A program made the translations under genes and the position numbers. The notes below the pieces were generated by a model that was not told the DNA's origin, made no database searches, and saw only the letters and a list, made by a program, of their open reading frames with translations. From Rheinheimera salexigens (lineage in GTDB: Bacteria > Pseudomonadota > Gammaproteobacteria > Enterobacterales > Alteromonadaceae), in NCBI RefSeq assembly GCF_001752395.1, contig NZ_MKEK01000001.1, positions 1,797,259 through 1,861,258 on the forward strand: a stretch of 64,000 nt of DNA, given 5' to 3'. Positions 55,545 through 64,000 of this stretch are shown in pieces; the stretch's first letter is position 1, and every line of letters begins with the position of its first letter.

Positions 55545-56758
55545 TTAACTGGTCATAAATGGAAAGCTTAAAAATAGCTGTATAACCAATGCGTTGGTAA
55601 TATCGATAAAAAAGGCACCGACTAAAGGCACGACTAAAAACGCTTGTGGCGAAGGGCCGTAGCGAGACACTAATGACTCCATATTAGCTACTGCAGTTGG
55701 TGTTGCGCCTAGGCCAAAACCGCAGTGGCCACCTGCCATAATAGCGGCGTTATAGTTTTTGCCCATCACTCTAAAGGTAACGAAGTAAGCGAACAGCATT
55801 AGCATAATCGCTTGCACTAAAATCATAAATATCATTGGGCCAGCTAAACTGATTAACTCCCAAATTTTTAATGACATGAGTGCCATGGCTAAGAATATTG
55901 ATAGTGCCATGGTGCCCCATAAATCAATACAGGCTCGGCTTACTTTATAAGTTTTAGTGAATTCAGTGATGTTAGTAATAAACACACCAAATAATAACGG
56001 GATTAAAAACGCCGGTAAAATTACATCAATCTCTCTTAAAGCACTGTGACCTAAACCGCCTAAGTACATACAAAATAAAATTACAAATAGTGTTTCCATC
56101 ATTTTTCTAGGCGTAACTAAGTCGTGATCTTCAGGGTCAAAGGTGATCGTGTCATCCAGTTTCTCGTGGTATGAGGTATCTGCTTTTAAATTATACTTTT
56201 TAATTAAACGTTTACTAACAGGACCGCCGACTAAACCACCCAGAATAAGGCCGAAGGTTGCCGCAGCCATAGCAAGTTCGAATACGCTACTTTGCATACC
56301 ATATTCATTAATAAATAAATCAGCGTAGGTAGCTCCATTACCATGGCCACCTGAAAGCGTAACAGAACCCCCAATCAAGCCCATTAAAGGTTCCATGCCT
56401 GTTGCAACTGCGATAGAGACTCCTACAGCATTTTGAAACAATAAATAAACTGTTGTGATACCTAAAAAATGGCTACTTTTGGGCCGCCTTTAATTAACAG
56501 GCTAAAGCTGGCACCCAGGCCGACAGTTATAAAAAACATTGTCATTAACGGATTTTTGAATGTCATATCAAATTCAAGGTTAATATCAAAATAGACATGA
56601 ATAATGGCCGCAATAATAGAGAAGGCTATACCACCAACAACAGGTTCAGGAATGCTGTTATTTTTAAGAAATGCAATTTTGCTATTAAGGTAATAGCCTG
56701 CAAAAAGGATTAATAAAGAAACTATTAATGTTTCAACGACAGAAATCTCAATATTCAT
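55545..56758 (-). pseudogene. gltS: sodium/glutamate symporter GltS, frameshifted as read
   Basis: Two open frames add up to one GltS. The N-terminal part (56462-56758) has PEPVVGGIAF and LMTMFFITVGLGA; the C-terminal part (55545-56441) has LMGLIGGSVTLSGGHGNGA, LGGLVGGPVSKRL, GGHCGFGLGATPTAVANM, the two conserved re-entrant-loop motifs of the family. Reading through the A-run 56464-56469 with one extra base restores IFLGITTVYLLFQNAVG. So one base is missing from a homopolymer, as in acnD. If real, the transporter is inactive. Confidence 0.88.
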
Positions 56759-57284
56759 AAAAACTTTTAACCTTATAGCTATTATATTTTTAGTTTTTTT
56801 TGCATGATCTTTTTTAAATGCGCAAATTCACAATTAATTTAAGGGCATAAGCTTAGCCATGCCGAAGTTTACTGAATATCAACAGAGAAACTTAATTAGC
56901 TCATTCATCGTATTAACTGATGAGATCTATCGTCAAAGAAACGTTATCTATGGATACTCAATAAATATGTACTTGTTACTTTAAAAGCGAACAGATTAAA
57001 TGTCTTTGCTTATCAGGTGAGTTACCGCCTGTATGCGGCTGTATGTGCCTTTATACGCTTATTTGTAGCTGACGTTTTTCAAGATTGTAAAGCATTTCTA
57101 TTCAGTTAAGTATCCCCGTTTTAGCTTCCTGTGTTATTGAGAGCATCTTTTATGATGTAAGTCGCATTAAAAACGTGGTGAAAAAGCATTACGCTATCCT
57201 AATATGATGACGATTTTTAGGGCTATCTTTAGGGTCTATCTTTTGAGGCTATCTTTAGAACATATGCGTTGTGAGAGGTTAACT
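56759..57284. other. gltS upstream intergenic region
   Basis: About 525 bp of AT-rich non-coding DNA. Near its right end is a short array of imperfect repeats around GGCTATCTTTAG (about 57216-57258). I see no gene here; a frame open back to 57204 is only an extension of the next gene. Confidence 0.5.
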
Positions 57285-57629
57285 ATGTATAAATCACGAC
57301 TAAGCAGACGAACGATGAGTAAAAGCAGCGTAGCAACCGATAACCAAATTTTACAGCTGCATATTGCGATGGCAGAAAAGCTGTTAGCCGAGCCATGGCG
57401 GGTAGAGGCAGTGCGCGACAAGCTAGAAAAACGTTATCAGGCCGGCTTAATACGGCACAGTGGCTATATTCATTGGTTTAGCATCCTAGATTGCATTGAC
57501 CAACCAGACCTGTTTAAGCAGACGTTACTGGATGAGGGTGAGCGGATGCGCAAATTAAGACGGCGAACTATTTTGATTGGTATTCTTAGTGAAGAAGAGC
57601 GCAGCGCTATTATGGCGGATAAATCATAA
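57285..57629 (+). CDS. hypothetical protein
   Basis: A 114-residue basic protein, ATG with GAGAGG 6 bases upstream. Helical; contains EKRYQAGLIRHSGYIHWFSILD and a basic RKLRRRT stretch. No family recognised. Confidence 0.6.
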   Translation: MYKSRLSRRTMSKSSVATDNQILQLHIAMAEKLLAEPWRVEAVRDKLEKRYQAGLIRHSGYIHWFSILDCIDQPDLFKQTLLDEGERMRKLRRRTILIGILSEEERSAIMADKS

Positions 57630-57767
57630 GACAGTTCCAAAAACAATAATCGGCTTACATTGTTACATTATTACATTAAGGGGGAGGGGGACAATTTTAA
57701 ACTTTTAAATTAGCTTAACTTAAAATGTGGTGTAATCGAAATGCACACCACATCAGTATATTGACGA

Positions 57768-58313
57768 TTAATAAGGATGGGTGCCGCGAACTGGGTAGTT
57801 TTTGCTAAAAGAAAATTCAAGGCCACTAACCAATTGCTCTAGATCAGGACGAATGAATGGCGCGTTAGCAATGTCTATCATAATCGTTTCACCATCAGGG
57901 TTGATTAAAAACAAACCCGGCTCTGGAAAGGGGTGATCTGTCTCAGATTCGTTCATTGGATCAGAAATATATAAACCTAATAATTTCATCTGAGCTAAGG
58001 TTAAACCTGTCAATATAGGACATGTAATCTGTAAGCCTTTTTCTTTCATTTTGTTTAGCTGTTCAGGAGTATCGGCAGACGCTACGCTCAAATCTATTTG
58101 CAGTGCTTGCAGCCGTTTACTGTATGTTTCTAAGTTGTTTAGATATTTTAAGCAAATTGGGCAGTGATAGCCGCGATAAATAATGATAAGCGACCATCTA
58201 CCAGTGGCGTTTTCGCTTTGCTGTGCATTGACTAGGTTAACCTTAGTGCCCGTTGAGTTGGTAAGCTGAATCAGTGGAAACTTTTCACCTGCTGAAAGTT
58301 TAGTATTTTGCAT
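57768..58313 (-). CDS. redoxin (AhpC/TSA-like) protein
   Basis: A 181-residue thioredoxin-fold protein with IIYRGYHCPICLKYL, in which HCPIC is the redox CxxC at the position of the peroxidatic Cys. It resembles peroxiredoxin-like family members with substrates that are often unknown. Divergent from an SDR gene. Confidence 0.8.
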   Translation of the reverse strand: MQNTKLSAGEKFPLIQLTNSTGTKVNLVNAQQSENATGRWSLIIIYRGYHCPICLKYLNNLETYSKRLQALQIDLSVASADTPEQLNKMKEKGLQITCPILTGLTLAQMKLLGLYISDPMNESETDHPFPEPGLFLINPDGETIMIDIANAPFIRPDLEQLVSGLEFSFSKNYPVRGTHPY

Positions 58314-58612
58314 TGTTTAGCCTCATTTAACTGTTTGGCATAGCAAGGTTGCTAGCCATTGGTATTATTAACTTTGCTCTTACTATGCAAAGTACTATGC
58401 AAAAAGTATGCAGATTACTGCGCAAACATCCCAGGTTGTTGGTTATGCAATTAAAAAGAATTAATTAGTACGTTTTATAGATTCAAAACCTATTAGTTTG
58501 TGCAAAGTTTGCAGTAAATCATGTAAATATTCCTTACGGTTCAGCCAGCACTATTGCACTGTAGTGCACTACAGTTAATGTACAAACAGCGCTTTAATTA
58601 AGGATAACTATT
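58314..58612. promoter_or_regulatory. divergent redoxin / SDR control region
   Basis: Two direct repeats ACTATGCAAA at 58382-58391 and 58394-58403 (12-bp period), with a partial third. A perfect 16-bp palindrome CTGTAGTGCACTACAG (58559-58574) sits between a -35-like TTGCAC (58554) and a -10-like TAATGT (58576). Confidence 0.55.
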
Positions 58613-59308
58613 ATGAAAAATGAAAATATAAAAAATCAAAAAGTAGTATTAATTACCGGTGCTTCAAGCGGCATAGGGGCTGCGACTGCCGATAAAGTTC
58701 TAGCAGCTGGGCACAAAGCTGTCATCACGGCGAGAAGTACCGACAAACTGCATGCAATAGTTAAGCGCTGGGGTGAAGATAAGGTATTGGCGGTAACGGC
58801 AGACGTATCAAAATTAGACCAGATTGAAAACGTAGTTGAAAAGGCGAAACAAAAGTTTGGCAAAATAGATGTTGTTTTCGCTAACGCAGGAACAGGGGTT
58901 AACACAGCTGGCATCGAAAACGGTGACCCAGAAGAATGGAAAACCATGCTTGATGTTAATATTAATGCATTATTATTCACGGCAAAAGCCAGCTTGCCAG
59001 CATTAAAACAAACTCAGGGGCACTTTATTATTACCAGTTCTATTGCCGGCAAGATAACACTGAAAGGGTCTGTGTATGGTGCGACTAAATGGTTTGCATA
59101 TGGTTTCGGCCAAAATTTGGCCGCTGAAATGGCTGAGTGGAATGGCCGCTGCACAACTATATGCCCAGGCATGGTTAATACCCCCTTTTTTGATCAAGCC
59201 AAACCCGACAAGTTAGATCCTAGCGATATAGCGGATGCGGTTTTATTTGCTATATCTGCCAATCCACGATGTGATGTACGCGAAATTACCCTTATGCCTA
59301 CCAAGTAA
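58613..59308 (+). CDS. SDR-family oxidoreductase
   Basis: A 231-residue short-chain dehydrogenase of the YdfG/YciK-like classical group: TGASSGIG cofactor loop, ANAGTG, catalytic Ser in ITSSIAGK and Tyr/Lys in YGATKWF, then CPGMVNTPF. AAGGA precedes the ATG. Substrate unknown. A palindrome in its promoter suggests repression by a dimeric regulator. Confidence 0.88.
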   Translation: MKNENIKNQKVVLITGASSGIGAATADKVLAAGHKAVITARSTDKLHAIVKRWGEDKVLAVTADVSKLDQIENVVEKAKQKFGKIDVVFANAGTGVNTAGIENGDPEEWKTMLDVNINALLFTAKASLPALKQTQGHFIITSSIAGKITLKGSVYGATKWFAYGFGQNLAAEMAEWNGRCTTICPGMVNTPFFDQAKPDKLDPSDIADAVLFAISANPRCDVREITLMPTK

Positions 59309-59421
59309 CTCATAGTAACTGTTACTAACGATTGCGTGTACACGTGTACAGAGCAAGCTGTTTAATAAGGGTATTTACGCTAGAATGGTGTTAACTACAG
59401 ACTAGGAAGTATATTTTATTT

Positions 59422-60474
59422 ATGACTAAGATTAAGAATAATGTCACTGAAATGATAGGTAATACCGATTTAGTAAAGCTTGAGTCTGTATCGGCATTAA
59501 CGGGTAGTAATATTTATATGAAATGCGAGTTTCAAAACCCGGGAGGCTCAGTTAAAGATCGTGCTGCTTTGCAGATTGTATTAGACGCTATAAAGCGTGG
59601 CGATTTAAAACCAGGCATGACCATCGTCGAGGGCACAGCGGGTAACACCGGTATTGGTTTAGCTTTAGTGGCAAAAGCACTTGGTTTTAACATGTTAACT
59701 GTCATGCCCAAAGGACAAGCCCCAGAAAAAGAACGCATGATTACTTTACATGGCGCCGAGCTAAAGCTGGTTGATGCCTGTCCTTTTGCTAATGAAAATC
59801 ATTTTTATCATACGGCTAAACGCATTGCGGCAGAAAATAGTGATTTCTGGTGGGCTAATCAGTTTGAAAACTTAAGCAACTATAAAGCGCACTTTGAACA
59901 AACTGGTCCAGAAATTTGGCAGCAGACATCGGGTAAGGTAGACGTGCTGGTGTCGGTCTGTGGTACTGGCGGCACTATTGCCGGTAACTCAGATTATTTA
60001 AAACAACAAAATAATGATATCGATGTTTGGTTAGTTGACCCTGAAGGTTCAGGTATTACGCATTATCTGCAACATGGTGAATATAAAGCCCAAGGCGGTT
60101 CTTTTACCGAGGGTATCGGCATAATGCGCTTAGTTGAGAATTTCAAGAAAGCTAAAATTGATCACGCTATTACATTACCCGATCAAGATTTAGTGACCTT
60201 ATCTCGTTACGTACGAGATCATGATGGCTTGGTGTTAGGAAGCAGCTCGGCATTGAACCTAGCCGGTGCGGTGATGGCTGCCATGCAGGGTAAAAAAGGC
60301 CGTAATATCGTGACCTTTGCGTGTGATTTAGGCGAGCGCTCTTTTTCAAAATTGTATAATCCGCAGTTTTTAACCGACAAAGGTATAAGCTTAAATCATG
60401 AAACGGTGCCTGAATTGATAACACGATACAGCCAAATGGCCGATAAGGTAGTAACGGTTAAAAGCAGTGGCTAA
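59422..60474 (+). CDS. cysteine synthase-like PLP enzyme
   Basis: A 350-residue fold-type II PLP enzyme. PLP-Lys in NPGGSVKDRAAL, substrate loop EGTAGNTGIGLA, phosphate-binding VCGTGGTIAG, and FACDLGERSFSKLY at the C-terminus. The sulfide-synthase loop typical of CysK (TSGNTG) reads TAGNTG. It is longer than CysK (~320) and may be a cysteine synthase A variant or cystathionine-synthase-like. Confidence 0.82.
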   Translation: MTKIKNNVTEMIGNTDLVKLESVSALTGSNIYMKCEFQNPGGSVKDRAALQIVLDAIKRGDLKPGMTIVEGTAGNTGIGLALVAKALGFNMLTVMPKGQAPEKERMITLHGAELKLVDACPFANENHFYHTAKRIAAENSDFWWANQFENLSNYKAHFEQTGPEIWQQTSGKVDVLVSVCGTGGTIAGNSDYLKQQNNDIDVWLVDPEGSGITHYLQHGEYKAQGGSFTEGIGIMRLVENFKKAKIDHAITLPDQDLVTLSRYVRDHDGLVLGSSSALNLAGAVMAAMQGKKGRNIVTFACDLGERSFSKLYNPQFLTDKGISLNHETVPELITRYSQMADKVVTVKSSG

Positions 60475-60534
60475 TCTGCTAATCTAAACGCCAACTTATC
60501 TACTAATTAAGCTATGAAAGCAAAAGGAACGACC

Positions 60535-61638
60535 ATGCTACTTAAAGCCGCTTTGCGCTGGGTAATTGTGGTCTTGGTCTTGGTAAGCAGTTTTGGCCAC
60601 GCTAAAGACCTCGATGCCAAGATTCAAGTGCTAATGGAACAGGGCCATTTTCCTGGGGTCGCCTTAGCCGTTTTACGCAAGGGTAAACCGGTGCATATTG
60701 GCACTTATGGTATGGCAGATATCAGTAACAGCGTACCCGTTACCAGCCAAACTGTGTTTGAACTAGCTTCTTTGACTAAGCAGATGACAGCCCTTGCGGT
60801 AATGACACTTGTGCAAGAAGGTCGTTTGAGCCTTGGCGCCAAGCTAGTCGATTATATTGACGATGCACCAAAAACTTGGCGCAATATCACCGTTGACCAA
60901 CTTCTTTCTCACAAAGCCGGTCTGGCGCATCGCTTCGAACAAACGGTTGCTGGCGTATTATTGCTGGAATACAGCCAACAAGACATGCTGACCTCGGCTA
61001 AAAAAACGCCGATGGTTGCTGCGCCAGGAACCGATTGGCATTACTCTGATCAAGGCTACTTTTTACTGGGCATTATTATTGAAGCCGTAACCAAGAAAAG
61101 CTTTGCAGACTATATGCAGGCAACTTTTTTCAGTCCATTGAATATGAACCAAACTCATCTATTAGATCAGAGCAAAATAGTCCCATTCCTAGCACAAGGC
61201 TACGCATGGCAAGAAGGTAAGCTAAAGCGCAATAGGCGAGTATGGCAGTTTGCTCTAACATCACATTTTGGCGTAATGTCTTCACTTCAGGACATGATAC
61301 GCTGGGAAGCGGAGTTGGCTGAGCCCAAAGTTATTAATCGTGAGGCACTACAAGCGACTTGGCAAATTCAGCGAGTTTTTGATACCGGTAAGTCTTGTGA
61401 TACTTGGGGTTATGCGCGGGGCTGGCAAGTCCAGGTTGTAGATGGCCAGCGCATTCTCAATCATGGTGGTTACGCCGGTACGGGCTATATTCGAGCAGTA
61501 GATCACGAGCTTGCAGTTATAGTGCTAACAAATCGCGAAGATACCCCCGACGCGATGTCGCCATTAGCACTTGCTTGGGCTGCAGCCCATGCTACAGAAC
61601 CCAGCATCAGTGGCAATGGCTACCGATGCTGGGAGTAA
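60535..61638 (+). CDS. beta-lactamase-fold serine hydrolase
   Basis: A 367-residue exported protein (signal peptide ending at SSFGHA). Catalytic motifs: ASLTKQ (SxxK), HYSDQGY (YxN-type), and NHGGYAGTG. Closest in style to class-C-like esterases/peptidases. The start is the ATG at 60535, which has AAAGGA 7 bases upstream; a frame from 60514 lacks one. It begins 60 bp after the cysteine-synthase-like gene. Confidence 0.85.
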   Translation: MLLKAALRWVIVVLVLVSSFGHAKDLDAKIQVLMEQGHFPGVALAVLRKGKPVHIGTYGMADISNSVPVTSQTVFELASLTKQMTALAVMTLVQEGRLSLGAKLVDYIDDAPKTWRNITVDQLLSHKAGLAHRFEQTVAGVLLLEYSQQDMLTSAKKTPMVAAPGTDWHYSDQGYFLLGIIIEAVTKKSFADYMQATFFSPLNMNQTHLLDQSKIVPFLAQGYAWQEGKLKRNRRVWQFALTSHFGVMSSLQDMIRWEAELAEPKVINREALQATWQIQRVFDTGKSCDTWGYARGWQVQVVDGQRILNHGGYAGTGYIRAVDHELAVIVLTNREDTPDAMSPLALAWAAAHATEPSISGNGYRCWE

Positions 61639-61665
61639 AGTACGAAGTGGTTACTGTTTAGGTAA

Positions 61666-62721
61666 TTAAACTGAGGTTAATTCACCGCGTAAATTTTGCT
61701 GCATTTGTTGGCGTATTTGTGCAGGCGTTAATGGCTTACTCAACAAGTAGTGTAGCTTGGTTAATGCGGCTTCTAAGGTCATATCAAAACCACTTATTAC
61801 CCCACATTGTTCCAGCGCGCTGCCGGTGGCGTAACCTTGCATATTAACCATGCCTTTAAAGCACTGAGTACAGTTAACGATAATTAAACCGCGCTCGCTG
61901 GCTTCGGTTAATATTTTCATTAATTCTGGTCGTTGTGGTGCATTGCCGACACCGAATGACTTTATGATTAAGGCTCGAATAGGCCTAGCGGTCATATTCT
62001 GAATTACATCATTACTTATACCCGGATATAGTGTCACCACACTTATAGGCTGCGGTACTATTTCCGCAACTTGTAAACTATTGGCAATTTGCAAACTGTC
62101 GGCAACTGGCAAGCTTTCGCTCGCTGGTGTGTGTTGTAGCTTACCGGCAACTAAATTAATTTTTATCCCAGCTTCAATAAGGGCAGGGAAGTTAGGTGAA
62201 GCGAATGCATTAAAGCCATTAGCATCGGCTTTAGTGGCACGGTTACCGCGAAATAACTGATTATTAAAAAACAAACTAACTTCAGCAATGGGATAATAGG
62301 CGGCTAGAAATAATGCATTTAATAAATTAACTTGGCCATCAGAACGCATTTGGGCTAACGGAATTTGTGAGCCAGTAACAATAACGGGCTTATCTAGGTT
62401 CTCTAACATAAACGATAAAGCCGAGGCTGTGTACGCCATGGTATCGGTGCCGTGCAGCACAACAAAGCCATCATAGTCATCATAATGTTGGCGAATATCA
62501 TCGGCGATGGCTTGCCAGTGCGTCGGGGTCATATCAGATGAGTCGATTACTGGATCATATTCGTGAATATGAAACAGAGGCATTTCTTCGCGATAAAACT
62601 CTGGCATACATTTTACGGTGTCGGTTAAAAACCCCGGAACCGGAATAAAGCCTTGTGCTGAGTGTTGCATACCAATGGTACCACCGGTGTATGCGACGTA
62701 AATACGTTTTCTATTGTTCAT
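61666..62721 (-). CDS. ansA: cytoplasmic L-asparaginase I
   Basis: Hydrolyses asparagine to aspartate. A 351-residue protein with both catalytic threonine motifs: YTGGTIGM and LHGTDTMAYTASAL. An extra low-complexity insert (SLPVADSLQIANSLQVAE) around residues 204-221 consists of near-repeats and explains the greater length. It lies downstream of sppA, as in E. coli. Confidence 0.94.
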   Translation of the reverse strand: MNNRKRIYVAYTGGTIGMQHSAQGFIPVPGFLTDTVKCMPEFYREEMPLFHIHEYDPVIDSSDMTPTHWQAIADDIRQHYDDYDGFVVLHGTDTMAYTASALSFMLENLDKPVIVTGSQIPLAQMRSDGQVNLLNALFLAAYYPIAEVSLFFNNQLFRGNRATKADANGFNAFASPNFPALIEAGIKINLVAGKLQHTPASESLPVADSLQIANSLQVAEIVPQPISVVTLYPGISNDVIQNMTARPIRALIIKSFGVGNAPQRPELMKILTEASERGLIIVNCTQCFKGMVNMQGYATGSALEQCGVISGFDMTLEAALTKLHYLLSKPLTPAQIRQQMQQNLRGELTSV

Positions 62722-62739
62722 TATTGCTTAAAAAACCAA

Positions 62740-62767
62740 AAAAATGCCCAGACATACTGGGCATTGT
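62740..62767 (-). terminator. terminator of sppA
   Basis: Stem AATGCCCAG / CTGGGCATT with an ACATA-type loop, followed on the minus strand by a T-run. It would separate sppA from ansA. Confidence 0.8.
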
Positions 62768-62787
62768 AAAACAGTTCAAGCTACGTG

Positions 62788-63999
62788 TCAGTTAACTGTG
62801 CAACTTACACAGTAAGAATACACACCATTTGGATCGTTAAACTGGTTTAACAATACAAAATCTTGCTTTAACTGCTTGGTGATTTTATTCAGTAACAAGC
62901 GCTCGTTGCTTTGGCTTTGTGGTAACCAGCCTGCTGCTTTAGCGGAGCCGAAAATATCATTAATCATTTTTTCAGCTGGCGTTAACTCTTGTTGTAATAC
63001 TGTAACGTCGTAATTACTTAAGCCAGCTTTATCCGCGGCGGCCACAATGGCATCGTTAAAGTCACCTAATTTATCGACTAAACCTAACTCTAATGCTTTG
63101 CTACCAGTCCATACTCGACCTTGAGCAACGGCATCTACTTCAGCGTTCGTCATGTTGCGATGTTGGCCAACCATAGTTAAAAACTCGGTATAGCCACGTT
63201 CAATTAATAATTGAAACACATCTTTCGCTTTTGGATCTAAGCCTTGAAATAACGGTAAGCCTGCTGATAAACCAGCTAATTCTGTGGTACCGACACCATC
63301 AACATTTAAGCCTAGGGTTTTCATGGCGTCTTCTGCGGTGTGTAGTAAACCAAATATACCGATAGAGCCCGTAATGGTTGTAGGTGAGGCCCAAATTTCA
63401 TTACTTGGCGCAGCTATCCAATAACCACCTGAGGCGGCAACCGCACCCATAGAGGCAATGACCGGCTTGCCAGCTTGGCGTAATAAGGTAATTTCTTGGC
63501 CGATAACTTCAGAAGCAAAAGCACTTCCGCCTGGGCTATCAATACGCAGTACTACGGCTTTAATTTTATCGTCATTGCGGGCACGTCTTAATAATGCGGC
63601 TGTTGAATCACCACCTACTGTACCGGCTTTAGCTTGACCATCGACAATCATACCGCGCGCTACGACTACGGCAATTTTATCTGAGATAGGGTTATCCATA
63701 GTGTGCTTTGGGATCACGACATGGGCGTAATCTGCAAAGGTAACATGGTTATAAGTATGCTTATCGTTTTCACCAACAATGTCGATGACTTTATTGCGGA
63801 ACTCTTCGCGAGTTTGGATATTATCGACAAAGCCATTATTTAATGAATATAAGCTTAAATCACCTTCTGTAGCCTGCAATTTAGCTAAGATGGCGTCATA
63901 CGTTTCATCAAAGGTATCAACTGAAATATTACGACGCTCAGCAACTTGTTGCTTATAATCATGCCATAACGCATTTAACCACTCGCTATTGGCTTCTTT
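62788..63999 (-). CDS. sppA: signal peptide peptidase SppA (N-terminus outside window)
   Basis: Inner-membrane serine protease (family S49) that degrades signal peptides after processing. The frame is open to the right edge, so the N-terminal part with the catalytic Lys is missing; at least 403 residues are present. The nucleophile Ser lies in DSPGGSAFAS, followed by MGAVAASGGYWIA and GSIGIFG. Length and double-domain character fit the 67-kDa type. Confidence 0.92.
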   Translation of the reverse strand, partial: KEANSEWLNALWHDYKQQVAERRNISVDTFDETYDAILAKLQATEGDLSLYSLNNGFVDNIQTREEFRNKVIDIVGENDKHTYNHVTFADYAHVVIPKHTMDNPISDKIAVVVARGMIVDGQAKAGTVGGDSTAALLRRARNDDKIKAVVLRIDSPGGSAFASEVIGQEITLLRQAGKPVIASMGAVAASGGYWIAAPSNEIWASPTTITGSIGIFGLLHTAEDAMKTLGLNVDGVGTTELAGLSAGLPLFQGLDPKAKDVFQLLIERGYTEFLTMVGQHRNMTNAEVDAVAQGRVWTGSKALELGLVDKLGDFNDAIVAAADKAGLSNYDVTVLQQELTPAEKMINDIFGSAKAAGWLPQSQSNERLLLNKITKQLKQDFVLLNQFNDPNGVYSYCVSCTVN

Positions 64000-64000
64000 T

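Noticed and set aside
1..64000. tRNA, rRNA or tmRNA genes
   Set aside because: No cloverleaf-like or rRNA sequences were recognised by eye anywhere in the window.

Overview
The window looks like chromosomal DNA of a free-living gammaproteobacterium, most likely Alteromonadales (the Rheinheimera / Alishewanella / Arsukibacterium group would fit). I infer this from gene order, protein character and the AT-leaning codon use, not from any search. Most of the window is ordinary core genome. Genes cut by the edges are an SSS-domain sensor kinase on the left and sppA on the right.

Layout. (1) 1-7.6 kb: acetate-switch module. A transporter-kinase (CrbS-like) converges on its LuxR-type regulator (CrbR-like), followed by acs and, divergently, a DcaP-like porin. 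(2) 7.7-13.8 kb: rne, rluC, a HAD phosphatase and a YceF-type Maf nucleotidase. (3) 13.9-24.8 kb: the classical fatty-acid cluster yceD-rpmF-plsX-fabH-fabD-fabG-acpP-fabF, then pabC-mltG-tmk-holB-pilZ-tatD. (4) 24.8-33.1 kb: methylcitrate cycle prpR-prpB-prpC-acnD-prpF plus msrB. acnD carries a one-base frameshift, and two copies of a ~280-bp structured repeat lie before prpR and between acnD and prpF. (5) 33.3-41.1 kb: gapdh, an M14 carboxypeptidase, a PBP4B-like serine hydrolase, a zinc-ribbon protein, a YeaC-family protein and a DUF349 protein. With msrB, ansA and sppA this resembles the msrB-gapA-yeaC-sppA-ansA neighbourhood of enterobacteria.

(6) 41.4-49.2 kb is the most unusual part: an array of integron gene cassettes without an integrase in the window. 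At four successive cassettes the start of the cassette is the exact reverse complement of the R'' box of its own attC. The cassettes encode a membrane/coiled-coil protein, two HEPN-like proteins, a GHKL-ATPase fused to a PD-(D/E)XK (Shedu-like) nuclease, and two related GIY-YIG-like proteins. This is a probable anti-phage repertoire. An intact IS110/IS1111-type element sits in one attC, and a diverged relic of a second is at the far end. A 136-bp perfect copy of the 3' end of the DUF349 gene, joined through GTGTTA to a truncated creA copy, marks how the array probably arrived. The same window also keeps a diverged 'empty' version of the locus at about 50.5-50.6 kb.

(7) 49.6-64 kb: a PEP-CTERM protein, a CreA-family lipoprotein, an orphan phage-tail-sheath-like protein, a LytS/LytTR two-component pair, a small superinfection-immunity-type membrane protein, gltS (frameshifted), a redoxin and a divergent SDR, a cysteine-synthase-like enzyme, a serine beta-lactamase-like hydrolase, ansA and sppA. 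No tRNA, rRNA or CRISPR array was seen. Both frameshifted metabolic genes (acnD, gltS) are broken by loss of one base in a poly-A/T run, so a sequencing error is a live explanation.
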